A stretch of DNA of 64,000 nucleotides from positions 1 through 64,000 of the forward strand of contig NZ_ANFY01000004.1 of the NCBI RefSeq assembly GCF_000331225.1. The letters are read 5' to 3'. Below are positions 8,700 through 17,833 of this stretch, in pieces. The position numbers and the translations under genes are program-made. The first letter of the stretch is position 1. Each line of letters opens with the position of its first letter. This DNA comes from Sandarakinorhabdus sp. AAP62. Its GTDB lineage: Bacteria > Pseudomonadota > Alphaproteobacteria > Sphingomonadales > Sphingomonadaceae. Below the pieces are notes generated by a model. The model was not told the origin of the DNA, searched no databases, and worked only from the letters and a program-made list of their open reading frames with translations.

Positions 8700-10940
8700 T
8701 CAGCCGTTCAGCATCGCCGGCAGCCGCGTTTCGTGGATTGTGCGCAGTTCGGCCAGGGCCACACGCTGCTCGCCGCCACGCCCGGGCAGATCGAACACCA
8801 GGTCGCTGCCGCCGGTCACACCGATCGGCACCGGGTTCACGCCTGCGCTGCGCGCTTGCGCCATCACCGCGGCGGCATCGCTGGTGCTGACGATATAGCG
8901 GCCCTGGTCTTCGCCAAACAGCGTCGCTGCCGGGTTGGCGATCTGCGGCACGATGGTCATCGTCATGCCGATGCCGCTGGCCAGCGCCATTTCTGCGAGC
9001 GCGACCGCGGCCCCGCCGTCGCTCACATCATGCACGGCGCTCACCATGCCGGCGGCAATCAGCGCACTGACCAGCTCACCAGCCCGGCGTTCGGCCGCCA
9101 GGTCAACCGGCGGTGGCGGGCCATCCTCGCGGCCATGCACTTCGCGCAGCCACAGCGATTGGCCAACATGGCCGTCACTGTGGCACAGCAGGATCACCGT
9201 CTCGCCCGCGGCCTTGAAGGCCAGATCCATCTGCTTCTCGTAATCGGCCAGCAGGCCCACGCCGCCAATCGCGGGCGTCGGCAGGATGGCGTTGCCACCA
9301 CCCGTTGCCCTGCTCTCGTTGTAGAGGGAGACGTTGCCCGAAACGACCGGGTAATCCAGCGCCCGGCAGGCTTCGGCGATGCCTTCGATGCAGCCGACCA
9401 GCTGCCCCATGATCACCGGATTCTGCGGGCTGGCGAAGTTCAGGCAGTTGGTGATGGCCAGCGGCTTGCCGCCCACCGCGATGATGTTGCGCCAGGTCTC
9501 CGCCACCGCCTGCTTGCCGCCCTCGTGCGGATCGGCAAAGCAATAGCGCGGCGTGCAATCGGTGGCGATCGCCAGCGCCTTCTTCGTGCCGTGCACCCGC
9601 ACCACGGCGGCGTCGCCGCCCGGGCGCTGCACGGTGTCGGCGCCCACCATGTGGTCATATTGTTCCCAGATCCACCGCCGCGAGCAGAGATCGGCGCTGC
9701 CCAGCAGTGTTTTCAGATCGCCGACGATATCGGTGCCCATCGGCACATCGGCCAGCGGCGCGCGCTTGGGCGTGGGCACATGCGGCCGGTCATATTTCGG
9801 CGCGGCATCGGCCAGCGGATCGAGCGGGATGCGGCCCACGGTCTCGCCGTGGAAGGTCATGATCAGATCGCCGCCTTCAACCACTTCGCCGATCACGGCG
9901 AAATCCAGTTCCCATTTGCGGAAGATCGCAGCTGCGAAATCCTCGCGGCCCGGCTTCAGCACCATCAGCATCCGTTCCTGGGATTCGGACAGCATCATTT
10001 CATAGGGCGTCATTCCGGTCTCGCGGCACGGCACCTTGTCCAGATCGAGACGGATGCCCACGCCGCCCTTCGACGCCATTTCCACGCTGCTGCTGGTCAG
10101 GCCAGCGGCGCCCATGTCCTGAATGGCGACGATCGCATCCGATGCCATCAGTTCCAGACAGGCTTCGATCAGCAATTTTTCGGTGAACGGGTCGCCAACC
10201 TGCACGGTGGGGCGCTTTTCATCGCTGTTCTCGTCGAACTCGGCGCTGGCCATGGTGGCACCGTGGATGCCATCGCGCCCGGTCTTGGAGCCGACATAGA
10301 CGACCGGATTGCCCACACCGGCGGCAGCCGAATAGAAAATCTTGTCGGCCTTCGCCAGGCCCACGGTCATCGCGTTGACGATGATGTTGCCGTTGTAGCT
10401 GGGGTGGAAGATCGTCTCGCCGCCCACCGTCGGCACGCCGACGCAATTGCCATAACCGCCGATGCCGCCAACGACGCCCTTCACCAGGTGGCGCATCCTG
10501 GGGGCATCAATGTCGCCGAAACGCAGCGCGTTCATGTTGGCGACGGGCCGCGCGCCCATGGTGAACACGTCGCGCAGGATGCCGCCCACACCGGTGGCCG
10601 CGCCCTGATAGGGCTCGATATAGCTCGGGTGATTGTGGCTCTCCATCTTGAAGATGGCAGCGTCGCCGTCGCCGATGTCGATCACGCCGGCATTCTCGCC
10701 CGGCCCCTGAATCACCCAGGGTGCCTTGGTCGGCAGCTTGGCGAGGTGCAGGCGCGAGGACTTGTAGGAGCAATGCTCCGACCACATCACCGAAAAAATA
10801 CCGAGTTCCAGCAGGTTGGGTTCCCGCCCCATCGCGCCCAGCACGCGGGCATATTCCTCTGGCGTGAAACCGTGGGCGGCAACGATGTCGGGGGTGATGC
10901 TCATAGCGGCGCGCATAGCCTGCGGCAGCGGCTTTGTCAT
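8700..10940 (-). CDS. purL: Phosphoribosylformylglycinamidine synthase, PurL subunit
   Basis: The 746-residue small-type PurL is the ATP-dependent synthase subunit that aminates FGAR to FGAM in purine synthesis, with PurQ and PurS. It has the N-terminal [18 protein letters not shown] segment, [12 protein letters not shown], and the duplicated AIRS-like domains with [17 protein letters not shown] and DCTPRYC. The ATG at 10940 overlaps the TSUP stop by 4 nt. An internal ATG at 10904 (MSITPDIV) fits the family N-terminus as well and may be the true start. purS and purQ lie about 10 kb away at 20.4-21.3 kb, so the complex is encoded at two sites. Confidence 0.96.
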   Translation of the reverse strand: MTKPLPQAMRAAMSITPDIVAAHGFTPEEYARVLGAMGREPNLLELGIFSVMWSEHCSYKSSRLHLAKLPTKAPWVIQGPGENAGVIDIGDGDAAIFKMESHNHPSYIEPYQGAATGVGGILRDVFTMGARPVANMNALRFGDIDAPRMRHLVKGVVGGIGGYGNCVGVPTVGGETIFHPSYNGNIIVNAMTVGLAKADKIFYSAAAGVGNPVVYVGSKTGRDGIHGATMASAEFDENSDEKRPTVQVGDPFTEKLLIEACLELMASDAIVAIQDMGAAGLTSSSVEMASKGGVGIRLDLDKVPCRETGMTPYEMMLSESQERMLMVLKPGREDFAAAIFRKWELDFAVIGEVVEGGDLIMTFHGETVGRIPLDPLADAAPKYDRPHVPTPKRAPLADVPMGTDIVGDLKTLLGSADLCSRRWIWEQYDHMVGADTVQRPGGDAAVVRVHGTKKALAIATDCTPRYCFADPHEGGKQAVAETWRNIIAVGGKPLAITNCLNFASPQNPVIMGQLVGCIEGIAEACRALDYPVVSGNVSLYNESRATGGGNAILPTPAIGGVGLLADYEKQMDLAFKAAGETVILLCHSDGHVGQSLWLREVHGREDGPPPPVDLAAERRAGELVSALIAAGMVSAVHDVSDGGAAVALAEMALASGIGMTMTIVPQIANPAATLFGEDQGRYIVSTSDAAAVMAQARSAGVNPVPIGVTGGSDLVFDLPGRGGEQRVALAELRTIHETRLPAMLNG

Positions 10941-11836
10941 GCACCAGCAGCTGCATTTTCGCGTTCGGCCCGCCGGCTTGCCGCCGCCGCGCGCAGCATC
11001 ACGATCCCGGTGTAGATGATCACCACGCTCACCAGCCAGCGCAGGGACACCAGTGGCAACGATTTGACCACCAGCGCCGCCACCAGCACCGCCGGGATGC
11101 CGGCCAGCACCATGGCCCCGGCAATCCGCAGATCAATCTTGCCGTCGTGCATCTGGCGCCCGCCGATCACCGCCCCGGTGAAGGAGGCGCCGGCCGCCAT
11201 GATCGGAAAGCACAGGCGCGGATCCAGCCCCATCAGGCTGAGCAGCGCCAGCGTGGGCGCATAATTGCCCACGCCAAAATTGAGCAGCACGCCAAAGCCG
11301 AAGTTCATGAGGATGGCCACGATCGTCAGCCCCGGCGGCAGGCTGCTCGCCGTGCCGCCCAGTGGCATCAGATCGAGATTGGAGAGGATGTAGAAGGTGG
11401 CCGCCAGCAGCAGCGCCGCCGCCACCAGCGCCTGCACCACCCACAGCCGCGCGCGCGACACCAGCGGGATGCCGCACCAGCCACCGGCCAGCAGCGCCAG
11501 GATACAGCCGATCAGCAGCACCGGATCGACCGACACGCCAAGCAGCTGCAGGAAGATCAGCCCTTCCACCACCGTGGGCAACGTCAAGCCGGCAATCATC
11601 GTGTGCGGGATCAGTTGATCGGGCACCATCTTGCGGAACTTGAACCAGGCCATGGTGGGCGCCATCGAACCGATGCCCAGCGTGTCGAGGAAATTCACCA
11701 CCGCGCCCAGCACGGCCGCTTCGGCCCGTGGCCACGCCCGCTGCGCGATCGCTGCCCGCACCATCACGATGGCGTTGCCGCCTGCAAACAGCAGCAGCAG
11801 GCCCAGCAGCACCATCAGCATCACAACATCCCCCAC
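10937..11836 (-). CDS. TSUP-family (TauE/SafE) membrane transporter
   Basis: The 299-residue protein is very hydrophobic, with about eight membrane spans in two halves, as in the TSUP family that exports sulfite, sulfonates or related anions. Typical features are [12 protein letters not shown] early and [16 protein letters not shown] in the second half, the place of the conserved family motif. The start is a GTG at 11836; later in-frame ATGs (such as 11821) are possible. It ends in a 4-nt overlap with purL. The substrate is unknown, and the link with purL is probably only shared transcription. Confidence 0.85.
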   Translation of the reverse strand: MGDVVMLMVLLGLLLLFAGGNAIVMVRAAIAQRAWPRAEAAVLGAVVNFLDTLGIGSMAPTMAWFKFRKMVPDQLIPHTMIAGLTLPTVVEGLIFLQLLGVSVDPVLLIGCILALLAGGWCGIPLVSRARLWVVQALVAAALLLAATFYILSNLDLMPLGGTASSLPPGLTIVAILMNFGFGVLLNFGVGNYAPTLALLSLMGLDPRLCFPIMAAGASFTGAVIGGRQMHDGKIDLRIAGAMVLAGIPAVLVAALVVKSLPLVSLRWLVSVVIIYTGIVMLRAAAASRRAERENAAAGA

Positions 11837-12097
11837 CCGACTTCACGCCATGCCACCCAAGGCCATCCATCTGGCCGCCGTCAAGCGTGGCGGGCGCACA
11901 ATTGTCGCGCGCGCATCGCAACTTCGCTGGACAGCAGCGGCGCGGGCGCGCTCGACATCATCGACGATCGCCAAATCCGCGAGTTGCGCCTGCGCCATCG
12001 CGCTCTGGCCGCACTTCGCCACCGATTGCGTTGCTTGCCCGCTTCCGCTCATCGTCCGAGGCGGCTAAGGGGCAGTGCAACAGCTTGAAGGGCGGCC

Positions 12098-13429
12098 ATG
12101 CCACGCACGCGCGCAGACGGAAAGAAAACGCAGATCGTCGTCGTTGGCGGCGGGGCCGGCGGGCTGGAGCTTGTCACCCGGCTGGGCGCGCATTTTCCGC
12201 GCGATGATTTCGACATCATCCTGGTCGATCGCAACCCCACCCATATCTGGAAGCCGCTGCTGCACGAAGTCGCCGCCGGCAGCCTTGATGCCAATCTGGA
12301 CGAAGTTGGCTATCGCGGCCACGCCTATCGCTGGGGCTATCGCTATTTCGATGGCGCGCTGGAAGCGATCGACCGCGAGGCCAGGCAGATCGTCATTGCG
12401 CCGATCATCGATGAAGATGGCAGCGAAGTGATCGGCCGCCACCGCATCCGCTACGATTTCCTCGTGCTGGCGGTGGGCAGCATTTCCAACGATTTCGGCA
12501 TCCCGGGCGTGAAGGATCATTGCCTCGCGCTGGAAACCCGCAACGATGCCGATCGTTTCCGCCGCAAATTGCTCAACCAGTGCCTGCGCGTTTCGCGCGC
12601 GATGGTCGCCGATGCCGGCAGCGATGCCACGGTGAAAGTGGTGATCGTTGGCGGCGGTGCGACCGGCGTCGAACTCGCGGCCGAGCTTTATTCCGCTGCC
12701 GATGCGCTGGGCTTCTATGGCCTTGAAGTGTTTGATCGCCTGCGCCTGCAGGTCACCCTGCTCGAAGCCGGGCCGCGCATCCTGCCGATGCTGCCGGAAA
12801 AACTGGCGGCTGCCGCACATGCCGAACTGGAAAATCTGGGTGTGAAGGTGCTGCCGAACACGCAGGTCACCGCCGCCACCGCAGATGCGATCACGGTCAA
12901 GGATGGCACCATCATCCCGGCCGACATCAAGGTGTGGGCGGCCGGCGTGAAGGGTGCCGATTTCCTGTCGGGCATTGGCGGGCTGGAAACCACCCGCACC
13001 AACCAGTTGCTGGTGCGCGACACGCTGCAGACGACGCTGGACGACCACATCTTCGCCATCGGTGATTGCGCCAGCTACACGCCGCCCGGGGAAGCGCGCC
13101 CGATTCCGCCGCGCGCCCAGGCCGCGCACCAGATGGCGCAGACGGTGTTTGCCAACATCAAGGCCACGCTGAAAGGCAAACCGCTGAAACCCTTCGTCTA
13201 TCAGGACAAGGGCGCGCTCGTGAATCTCGCGCGCTATTCCACCGTGGGCAGCCTGATGGGCAATCTGGTTGGCGGCAAGATGGCCATCGAAGGCCGGCTG
13301 GCGCGGTTCGTCTATACCTCGCTCTACCGCCTGCACCTGATCGCCATTCACGGCTGGCTGAAAGGCCTGTTCCTGATCGTGATGGGCCATGTGAACCAGG
13401 TGGTGCGACCGAAGCTGAAGCTGCATTGA
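12098..13429 (+). CDS. ndh: Type II NADH:quinone oxidoreductase (NDH-2)
   Basis: The 443-residue protein has an FAD-binding VVVGGGAGGLELVTRLG at 14-30, an NAD-binding VVIVGGGATGVELAAEL in the middle and HIFAIGDCASY towards the C-terminus, the order seen in NDH-2. The C-terminal segment (LYRLHLIAIHGWLKGLFLIV) is amphipathic/hydrophobic and would anchor it on the inner face of the membrane. It oxidises NADH and reduces quinone without pumping protons. AAGG lies just upstream of the ATG. The 261 bp before it (11837-12097) hold no gene I can support. Confidence 0.9.
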   Translation: MPRTRADGKKTQIVVVGGGAGGLELVTRLGAHFPRDDFDIILVDRNPTHIWKPLLHEVAAGSLDANLDEVGYRGHAYRWGYRYFDGALEAIDREARQIVIAPIIDEDGSEVIGRHRIRYDFLVLAVGSISNDFGIPGVKDHCLALETRNDADRFRRKLLNQCLRVSRAMVADAGSDATVKVVIVGGGATGVELAAELYSAADALGFYGLEVFDRLRLQVTLLEAGPRILPMLPEKLAAAAHAELENLGVKVLPNTQVTAATADAITVKDGTIIPADIKVWAAGVKGADFLSGIGGLETTRTNQLLVRDTLQTTLDDHIFAIGDCASYTPPGEARPIPPRAQAAHQMAQTVFANIKATLKGKPLKPFVYQDKGALVNLARYSTVGSLMGNLVGGKMAIEGRLARFVYTSLYRLHLIAIHGWLKGLFLIVMGHVNQVVRPKLKLH

Positions 13430-13454
13430 GCGGTTGAAGAGGCAGAGAAGGGGG

Positions 13455-13682
13455 CCTCCGGCGGGCAGGGGTGAGGCCTCTGCACGCTTTTGTTGGGTTG
13501 GCCTGTTGTCGCCACGTGCGTGTCATGCTGGCGCAGGCCAGCATCCATCATGGCGTCTCGGGCAACCGCTGTAACCCTGGCACCACCGTGGATGCTGGCC
13601 TGCGCCAGCATGACATGCGCTTTCGGGAGAGGAATCGCCTCAAAGCAGACGGGCGCAGGGACGAGTCCCTGCCCGCCGGAGG
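13455..13682. repeat. Nested palindromic intergenic repeat, copy 1 (complete)
   Basis: Outer arms are 13455-13470 (CCTCCGGCGGGCAGGG) and its exact reverse complement at 13667-13682. Inner arms are 26 nt, 13522-13547 (starting GTCATGCTGGCGCAGG) and the exact reverse complement at 13589-13614. Copies with the same outer and inner sequences are at 20208-20353 and 63828 to the window end. The structure is that of REP/BIME-like or non-autonomous mobile elements. It lies between two plus-strand genes. Confidence 0.9.
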
Positions 13683-13714
13683 CTGCCTTCTTTCCTCTGC
13701 AGGCAGCCACGCAC

Positions 13715-13728
13715 TTGATCCAGATCAA
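13715..13728. promoter_or_regulatory. FNR/FnrL box upstream of hemN
   Basis: The sequence is TTGAT-CCAG-ATCAA, a perfect match to the Crp/Fnr-family consensus TTGAT-N4-ATCAA. It ends 35 bp before the hemN start. Oxygen-independent hemN is a classic target of FNR-type regulators in alphaproteobacteria, so low-oxygen activation is likely. Confidence 0.85.
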
Positions 13729-13763
13729 CGCCGGCGCAGCCATCGCGGCCATACAGTCCCGCC

Positions 13764-15071
13764 ATGGCCACTTTCCATCCCGATCTCGCTGCGCTGCCGG
13801 TGCCGCGCTACACCAGCTACCCGACGGCAGCGCAGTTTCACGAGGGCGTTGGCGCGGCTGATCAGGCGCGAGCGCTGGTCGCCATCCCTGCGGGCGCGCC
13901 GGTATCGCTCTATCTCCATGTGCCATTCTGCCGGCAGATCTGCTGGTATTGCGGCTGCAACACCGGGGTGGCGGCGGGCGATCGGCTGCGCCGTTATGAA
14001 AAGGCGCTTCTGGCCGAAATCGCCACGGTGTCCGGCCGGATGAAAGGCCGCGTGATTTCCGTGCAGTTCGGCGGCGGCAGCCCCAATGCGCTGGCGGCAC
14101 CGGTGCTGGCCCGCATCATCGCCGCGCTGCGCGGCCATTTCGATATGGCGGATATGTGCGAAATCGCCATGGAGCTTGATCCGCGCGCCATCCAGCCCGG
14201 CGATGCCGCTGTGCTGGCCGCGGCGGGCGTCAATCGCATCAGCCTGGGCGTGCAGACCTTTGCGCCGCACGTGCAGAAACTGATCAACCGGCTGCAGTCT
14301 TTCGATACCATCATGAGCGCGGTGGAGCAGTTCCGGGCTGCCGGTATCAGCGCCATCAATTTCGATCTGATGTACGGCCTGCCCGGCCAGAGTGTCGTTG
14401 ATCTCACCGAGACCATCGAACAGGCGTTGCTGTTGCGGCCTGATCGCGTCGCCGTGTTCGGCTATGCCCATATGCCATCGGCGATTGCGCGGCAGCGGAT
14501 GATCTCCGATCTTGATCTGCCGGGCCTGGCGGCACGTTTTGCCATGAGCACGGTGGCGCACCGGCTGTTCACCGCCGCCGGCTATGCCGCCATCGGCTTC
14601 GATCATTTTGCGAAGCCCCACGACAGCCTGGCGCAGGCTGCGGCTTCGGGTGAGATGATCCGCAACTTTCAGGGCTATGCCACGCAGGCGGGTGTCGCGC
14701 TGATCGGTCTGGGTGCCACCGCCATCAGCCAGTTCCCCGGCCTGATCGTCCAGAACGAAAAACATCTGGGCCAATGGGAAGCCGCGGTGAATGGCGGGCG
14801 TCTGGCCGGCGGGCGCGGTGTGGCGGTGACGGACGATGACGCCCAGCGCAGTGACATGATTGCCCGGCTGCTGTGTGACGGCCGGGTGGATGTGCCGGAA
14901 CCGATGGTCGATGCGCTGCCCAGCCTTGCCAAACATGCCGCGCGCGGATTGGTGCAGCTGCATGGCCGGCACGTGGCGCTCACGCCTGATGGCTGGCCCT
15001 ATGCCAGGCTGATCGCGTCGGCCTTCGATGCCCACCAGCACGCAGCAAGGCGTCATTCAACTTCTGTGTAG
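13764..15071 (+). CDS. hemN: Oxygen-independent coproporphyrinogen III oxidase HemN
   Basis: The 435-residue radical SAM enzyme decarboxylates coproporphyrinogen III to protoporphyrinogen IX without oxygen. The cluster motif CX3CX2CXC is present as CRQICWYCGC (Cys56, Cys60, Cys63, Cys65), preceded by YLHVPFC. The SAM-binding FGGGSPN follows, and GVQTF and YGLPGQ segments are typical of true HemN. The length fits HemN rather than the shorter HemW. An FNR box lies directly upstream, indicating anaerobic or microaerobic control. It is not in an operon with the gene upstream, from which it is separated by a repeat. Confidence 0.95.
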   Translation: MATFHPDLAALPVPRYTSYPTAAQFHEGVGAADQARALVAIPAGAPVSLYLHVPFCRQICWYCGCNTGVAAGDRLRRYEKALLAEIATVSGRMKGRVISVQFGGGSPNALAAPVLARIIAALRGHFDMADMCEIAMELDPRAIQPGDAAVLAAAGVNRISLGVQTFAPHVQKLINRLQSFDTIMSAVEQFRAAGISAINFDLMYGLPGQSVVDLTETIEQALLLRPDRVAVFGYAHMPSAIARQRMISDLDLPGLAARFAMSTVAHRLFTAAGYAAIGFDHFAKPHDSLAQAAASGEMIRNFQGYATQAGVALIGLGATAISQFPGLIVQNEKHLGQWEAAVNGGRLAGGRGVAVTDDDAQRSDMIARLLCDGRVDVPEPMVDALPSLAKHAARGLVQLHGRHVALTPDGWPYARLIASAFDAHQHAARRHSTSV

Positions 15072-15138
15072 GAGCCGGCAAAAAACAAGCGCGGCCGCCG
15101 TTGCCGGCAGCCGCGCCCATTGTCGGACTTCAGGTGAT

Positions 15139-16353
15139 TCAGGCAGCGACCGTGCGGCGGCGCCGACGCATCGCGGCACCTGTGAGGCCGAAGCCGGCGA
15201 TCAACATCGCCCACGTCGACGGTTCCGGCACACCCAGATCATAGCCCATGGTATCGAACGCGATCAGATCGAAACGCGAGATCTGCATGAACGGGCGGGT
15301 GCCACCCGGGCCGGTCGCGGTCGGATCCATGATCCCCAGCGGCAGGTTGCCGGTGATGATATCGTCCTTCCAGTGGCTGGCCTGGCGGCCGTCACCATTG
15401 AACGCACCGGTTGACAGCAGCGCAAGGCAGCTCTTGCCGGCATTGACCGAGAAGCAGGGGTTGCCGCCGATCGACCAGTCCAGCGCCGTCTGGCCGCCGA
15501 AGCTGCCATAGCGCTGCAGATCGTGCACCGTGCCCCAGCCCAGGTTGTTCAGGCCGCGCGCGCCGTTGGGCGCCTGCCGGTTTGGCAAGGCATTGGCATC
15601 GGCCAGATCGACCCCGGAACGGAAGCCCAGCGCGTGGCCGATTTCGTGCGCGGCCACGCCGACGAAATCGATGGTGCCCGGCGTGATGCCGTCAGTCGGG
15701 TCAAAGTCCCAATTGAACAATGTGCTGAACGACACCGACCCGTCGCGGCCAAGCGGATTGGTGGTGGCGTTATAAAGCGGGTTCAGGCCAAGTGCCTTCA
15801 CCTGCGCGGTGTTGATCTGGATGTTGTTGTTGTCGAAGCTGTTGTTGTTGTCGAGGAAGCGCAAGCGCGCATCTATGGCGCCGGTCGTCGGCGGTTCGTT
15901 GCTCACGAACGACAGCGGGCCGGTCTGCAATGAGCCAACAGCCTTGGCATCCCAAGTGGAGGACGCGTCGGAAGCCAGCAGGCCGCGCAGACCAGCATAG
16001 TCCACGGTATTGGTTGTTGAACCGGTGGATCCCAGGATGTTCGGACCCAGAGCGGCAAAGCGCACGTCGAGGCGAATGGTGATCGGGTCCTTGAGCACCC
16101 GTGACCACATGTTGGCGGCCATTTCAAAGCCTGCACGCGCCTGGGTGCCCGCACCCACGCCGCCCAGATCGTTCAAGATGAAGGTCATCTTTTGCGGCGT
16201 CGACTGGCTGGCTGCGTTGGCGACAAGCGAGCCAACGGTGAGTACGCCCTGGTCTTCCACAAATTGGTGACCGCAGGTGATGGTGTGAACATGCTGAGCC
16301 TGAGCGGCGACAGACGTTGCCATGGCGGCCATGGCGATGATACGATACAACAT
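15139..16353 (-). CDS. Secreted zinc metalloprotease with PEP-CTERM sorting signal
   Basis: The 404-residue protein starts with a signal peptide (MLYRIIAMAAMATSVAAQAQ). It has a zincin motif HEIGHALGFRSGVD at 236-249 (His236, Glu237, His240) and ends with the PEP-CTERM signal: PEPSTWAM at about 376, a hydrophobic helix, then RRRRR. Such signals direct export, membrane retention and processing by an exosortase; no exosortase is in the window. An Asn-rich stretch at 169-177 precedes the active site. The ATG at 16353 is preferred over 16374 because AGGGGG lies 6 nt before it. It is monocistronic, with an AT-rich palindrome upstream. Confidence 0.87.
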   Translation of the reverse strand: MLYRIIAMAAMATSVAAQAQHVHTITCGHQFVEDQGVLTVGSLVANAASQSTPQKMTFILNDLGGVGAGTQARAGFEMAANMWSRVLKDPITIRLDVRFAALGPNILGSTGSTTNTVDYAGLRGLLASDASSTWDAKAVGSLQTGPLSFVSNEPPTTGAIDARLRFLDNNNSFDNNNIQINTAQVKALGLNPLYNATTNPLGRDGSVSFSTLFNWDFDPTDGITPGTIDFVGVAAHEIGHALGFRSGVDLADANALPNRQAPNGARGLNNLGWGTVHDLQRYGSFGGQTALDWSIGGNPCFSVNAGKSCLALLSTGAFNGDGRQASHWKDDIITGNLPLGIMDPTATGPGGTRPFMQISRFDLIAFDTMGYDLGVPEPSTWAMLIAGFGLTGAAMRRRRRTVAA

Positions 16354-16416
16354 TAGAAACCCCCTGTACTCCAAACACTTAGGGTGAGTTAGGGAGAAAG
16401 CGTTCTGTCGACAAGC

Positions 16417-16438
16417 GTAAAATTCATATAAATTTTAC
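16417..16438. promoter_or_regulatory. AT-rich perfect palindrome upstream of the PEP-CTERM protease
   Basis: GTAAAATT-N6-AATTTTAC has perfect 8-nt arms in a short AT-rich stretch 64-85 bp upstream of the start at 16353, in DNA that is otherwise GC-rich. The position fits an operator or activator site for the protease gene. It also lies 32 bp past the end of the polymerase gene, so a weak terminator role is possible, although the stem is AT-only. Confidence 0.5.
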
Positions 16439-16469
16439 TTTTTTGGTCATGTTTGTGGCCCCTTGTGCG

Positions 16470-17750
16470 TCATTCGTCGAATTCGGCCAATTCCGGGATT
16501 CGCGTGAAAGCAATCGCCGGCCCGCGCGACCGCGTGGCGCCGCCTTCGTGATGGCCCAGCGTCACGGCATCCCGGCCAAAGCGCTGGTTCATCCGGTCCA
16601 TCGCCTGGGAGAGCGCCAGCCGGCGCCCATCGGTGCGGGCGCACAGCAGCGCATCATTATCGAACAGATCGGCCTGCGCCGCATGGGCGGACGTCAGGTC
16701 GGCCAGCACCACCCCCACCTGCAGCAGGCGGCGGTGCGGAAACTCGGCTGCCATCCGGGCCCACAGCCGCTCCATCGCTTCCACCAGGCTGATCGAATCC
16801 ATCACCTGGGGCAGCTTCAGGCCGGCCTTCCACTTGCTGCCGCGCGTTTCGCCTTTCACCATCAATCCCAGCCAGCCTGCCCGGCGTTCGGCGCGGCGCA
16901 GGCGGGTGCCGGCCTTCATCACCAGCCGCCGCGCCACCAGCCGTGCCACCGGCAGCGGCCGCTTTTCGGGACCAAGCACATGGCTGTGGCCAATACTGTG
17001 CTGCTGGGTATCGAGATCGGCCACTTCATGGCCATGCAACTGACGGTGCAAACGCTCCCCCCAGACGCTGCCCCAGGCCAGGCGGGCCTGAGCCGGGCTC
17101 ATGGCAAATAGCTGCGCCATCGTCACCAGCCCGGCGGCCGCCAGCCGCTTTTCCATGGCGCGGCCCACGCCGGGAATGTCCGACAGCTGAAGCGCCTCCA
17201 GCCGGGCGCGGCGCACATCCTCGGTCAGGATGGTCAGCCCGTCGGGCTTCTGCATGTCGGCTGCCATCTTTGCCAGCAGCCGGTTGGAAGCGACGCCAAT
17301 GGAGGCGGTGAGGCATTCACCTACATTGGCGGCCAGCCCGGCCTTGATCGCCGTTGCGAGGGCGGCGACCGAAGCCGGGCTGTTCTCATTGTCCATCAGG
17401 CAGCATGCCACTTCGTCGATGGAGCAGACCTTGGTGACCGGCACGTGCCGGTTCACTTCCGCGATCACCTGATGGTGAAAGCGCACATATTCGTCGTGGC
17501 GGCCCGGCACCACGACCAGATCGCGGCACATGGCTTTCGCCTGCCAGATCCTGGTGCCGGTGCGGATGCCATAGGCCTTCGCCTCATAGCTCGCCGCGAT
17601 CGCGCTGGTGCTGTCGGTTGCCACCGGCGCCACCACCACCGGCCGGCCCCGCAGCGCCGGATTCAACTGCTGCTCAACGCTGGCGAAGTAGCTGTTGAGA
17701 TCGAGATAGAGCCAACGGAGCGGAGGCGACTGGGGCAGCGAATCAGCCAT
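16470..17750 (-). CDS. Y-family translesion DNA polymerase (UmuC/DinB type)
   Basis: The 426-residue protein starts the palm domain at LYLDLNSYFASVEQQ (metal-binding Asp17) and has the second catalytic motif CSIDEVACCL (Asp112, Glu113). A helix-hairpin-helix stretch SDIPGVGRAMEKRLAAAG follows, then the little-finger domain. All three acidic residues are present, so it should be an active lesion-bypass polymerase, unlike ImuB-type proteins that lose them. It lacks an imuA/dnaE2 neighbour. A GTTC-N7-GTTC LexA box lies 22 bp upstream of the ATG at 17750, so it is probably SOS-induced. Confidence 0.9.
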   Translation of the reverse strand: MADSLPQSPPLRWLYLDLNSYFASVEQQLNPALRGRPVVVAPVATDSTSAIAASYEAKAYGIRTGTRIWQAKAMCRDLVVVPGRHDEYVRFHHQVIAEVNRHVPVTKVCSIDEVACCLMDNENSPASVAALATAIKAGLAANVGECLTASIGVASNRLLAKMAADMQKPDGLTILTEDVRRARLEALQLSDIPGVGRAMEKRLAAAGLVTMAQLFAMSPAQARLAWGSVWGERLHRQLHGHEVADLDTQQHSIGHSHVLGPEKRPLPVARLVARRLVMKAGTRLRRAERRAGWLGLMVKGETRGSKWKAGLKLPQVMDSISLVEAMERLWARMAAEFPHRRLLQVGVVLADLTSAHAAQADLFDNDALLCARTDGRRLALSQAMDRMNQRFGRDAVTLGHHEGGATRSRGPAIAFTRIPELAEFDE

Positions 17751-17771
17751 GCAGAGTCTCTACCACAAAGA

Positions 17772-17786
17772 GAACAAAAAGAGAAC
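17772..17786 (-). promoter_or_regulatory. LexA (SOS) box upstream of the Y-family polymerase
   Basis: Read on the minus strand the site is GTTC-TCTTTTT-GTTC, an exact match to the alphaproteobacterial LexA consensus GTTC-N7-GTTC. It lies in the 83-bp gap between the polymerase (minus) and the yhhQ-like gene (plus), 22 bp from the polymerase start. Confidence 0.85.
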
Positions 17787-17833
17787 AAAATTGCTGCGTC
17801 ATCCGGCACCTTCCGTCTGCCACCGCAGCCTGT

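Larger units (their letters stand above)
13430..13763. other. Intergenic ndh-hemN: repeat copy plus FNR box
   Basis: This 334-bp gap contains no convincing gene. It holds a full copy of the nested palindromic repeat (13455-13682) and, between that and hemN, an FNR box at 13715-13728. The short frames across it read through the repeat arms and are not believable proteins. Confidence 0.8.

Noticed and set aside
8643-11015. Very long open frame (about 790 codons) opposite purL
   Set aside because: It lies entirely antisense to a strong purL match. Its translation is rich in His, Arg, Gly and Ala without any motif, as expected for the mirror frame of GC-rich coding DNA.
11837-12097. Possible small genes between the TSUP transporter and NDH-2
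   Set aside because: Frames on both strands (for example 11843-12052 minus) have no clear ribosome site or recognisable composition. They look like chance openings.
13471-14043. Short proteins containing MLAQASIH-type stretches
   Set aside because: These are translations of the palindromic repeat arms and recur at each repeat copy.
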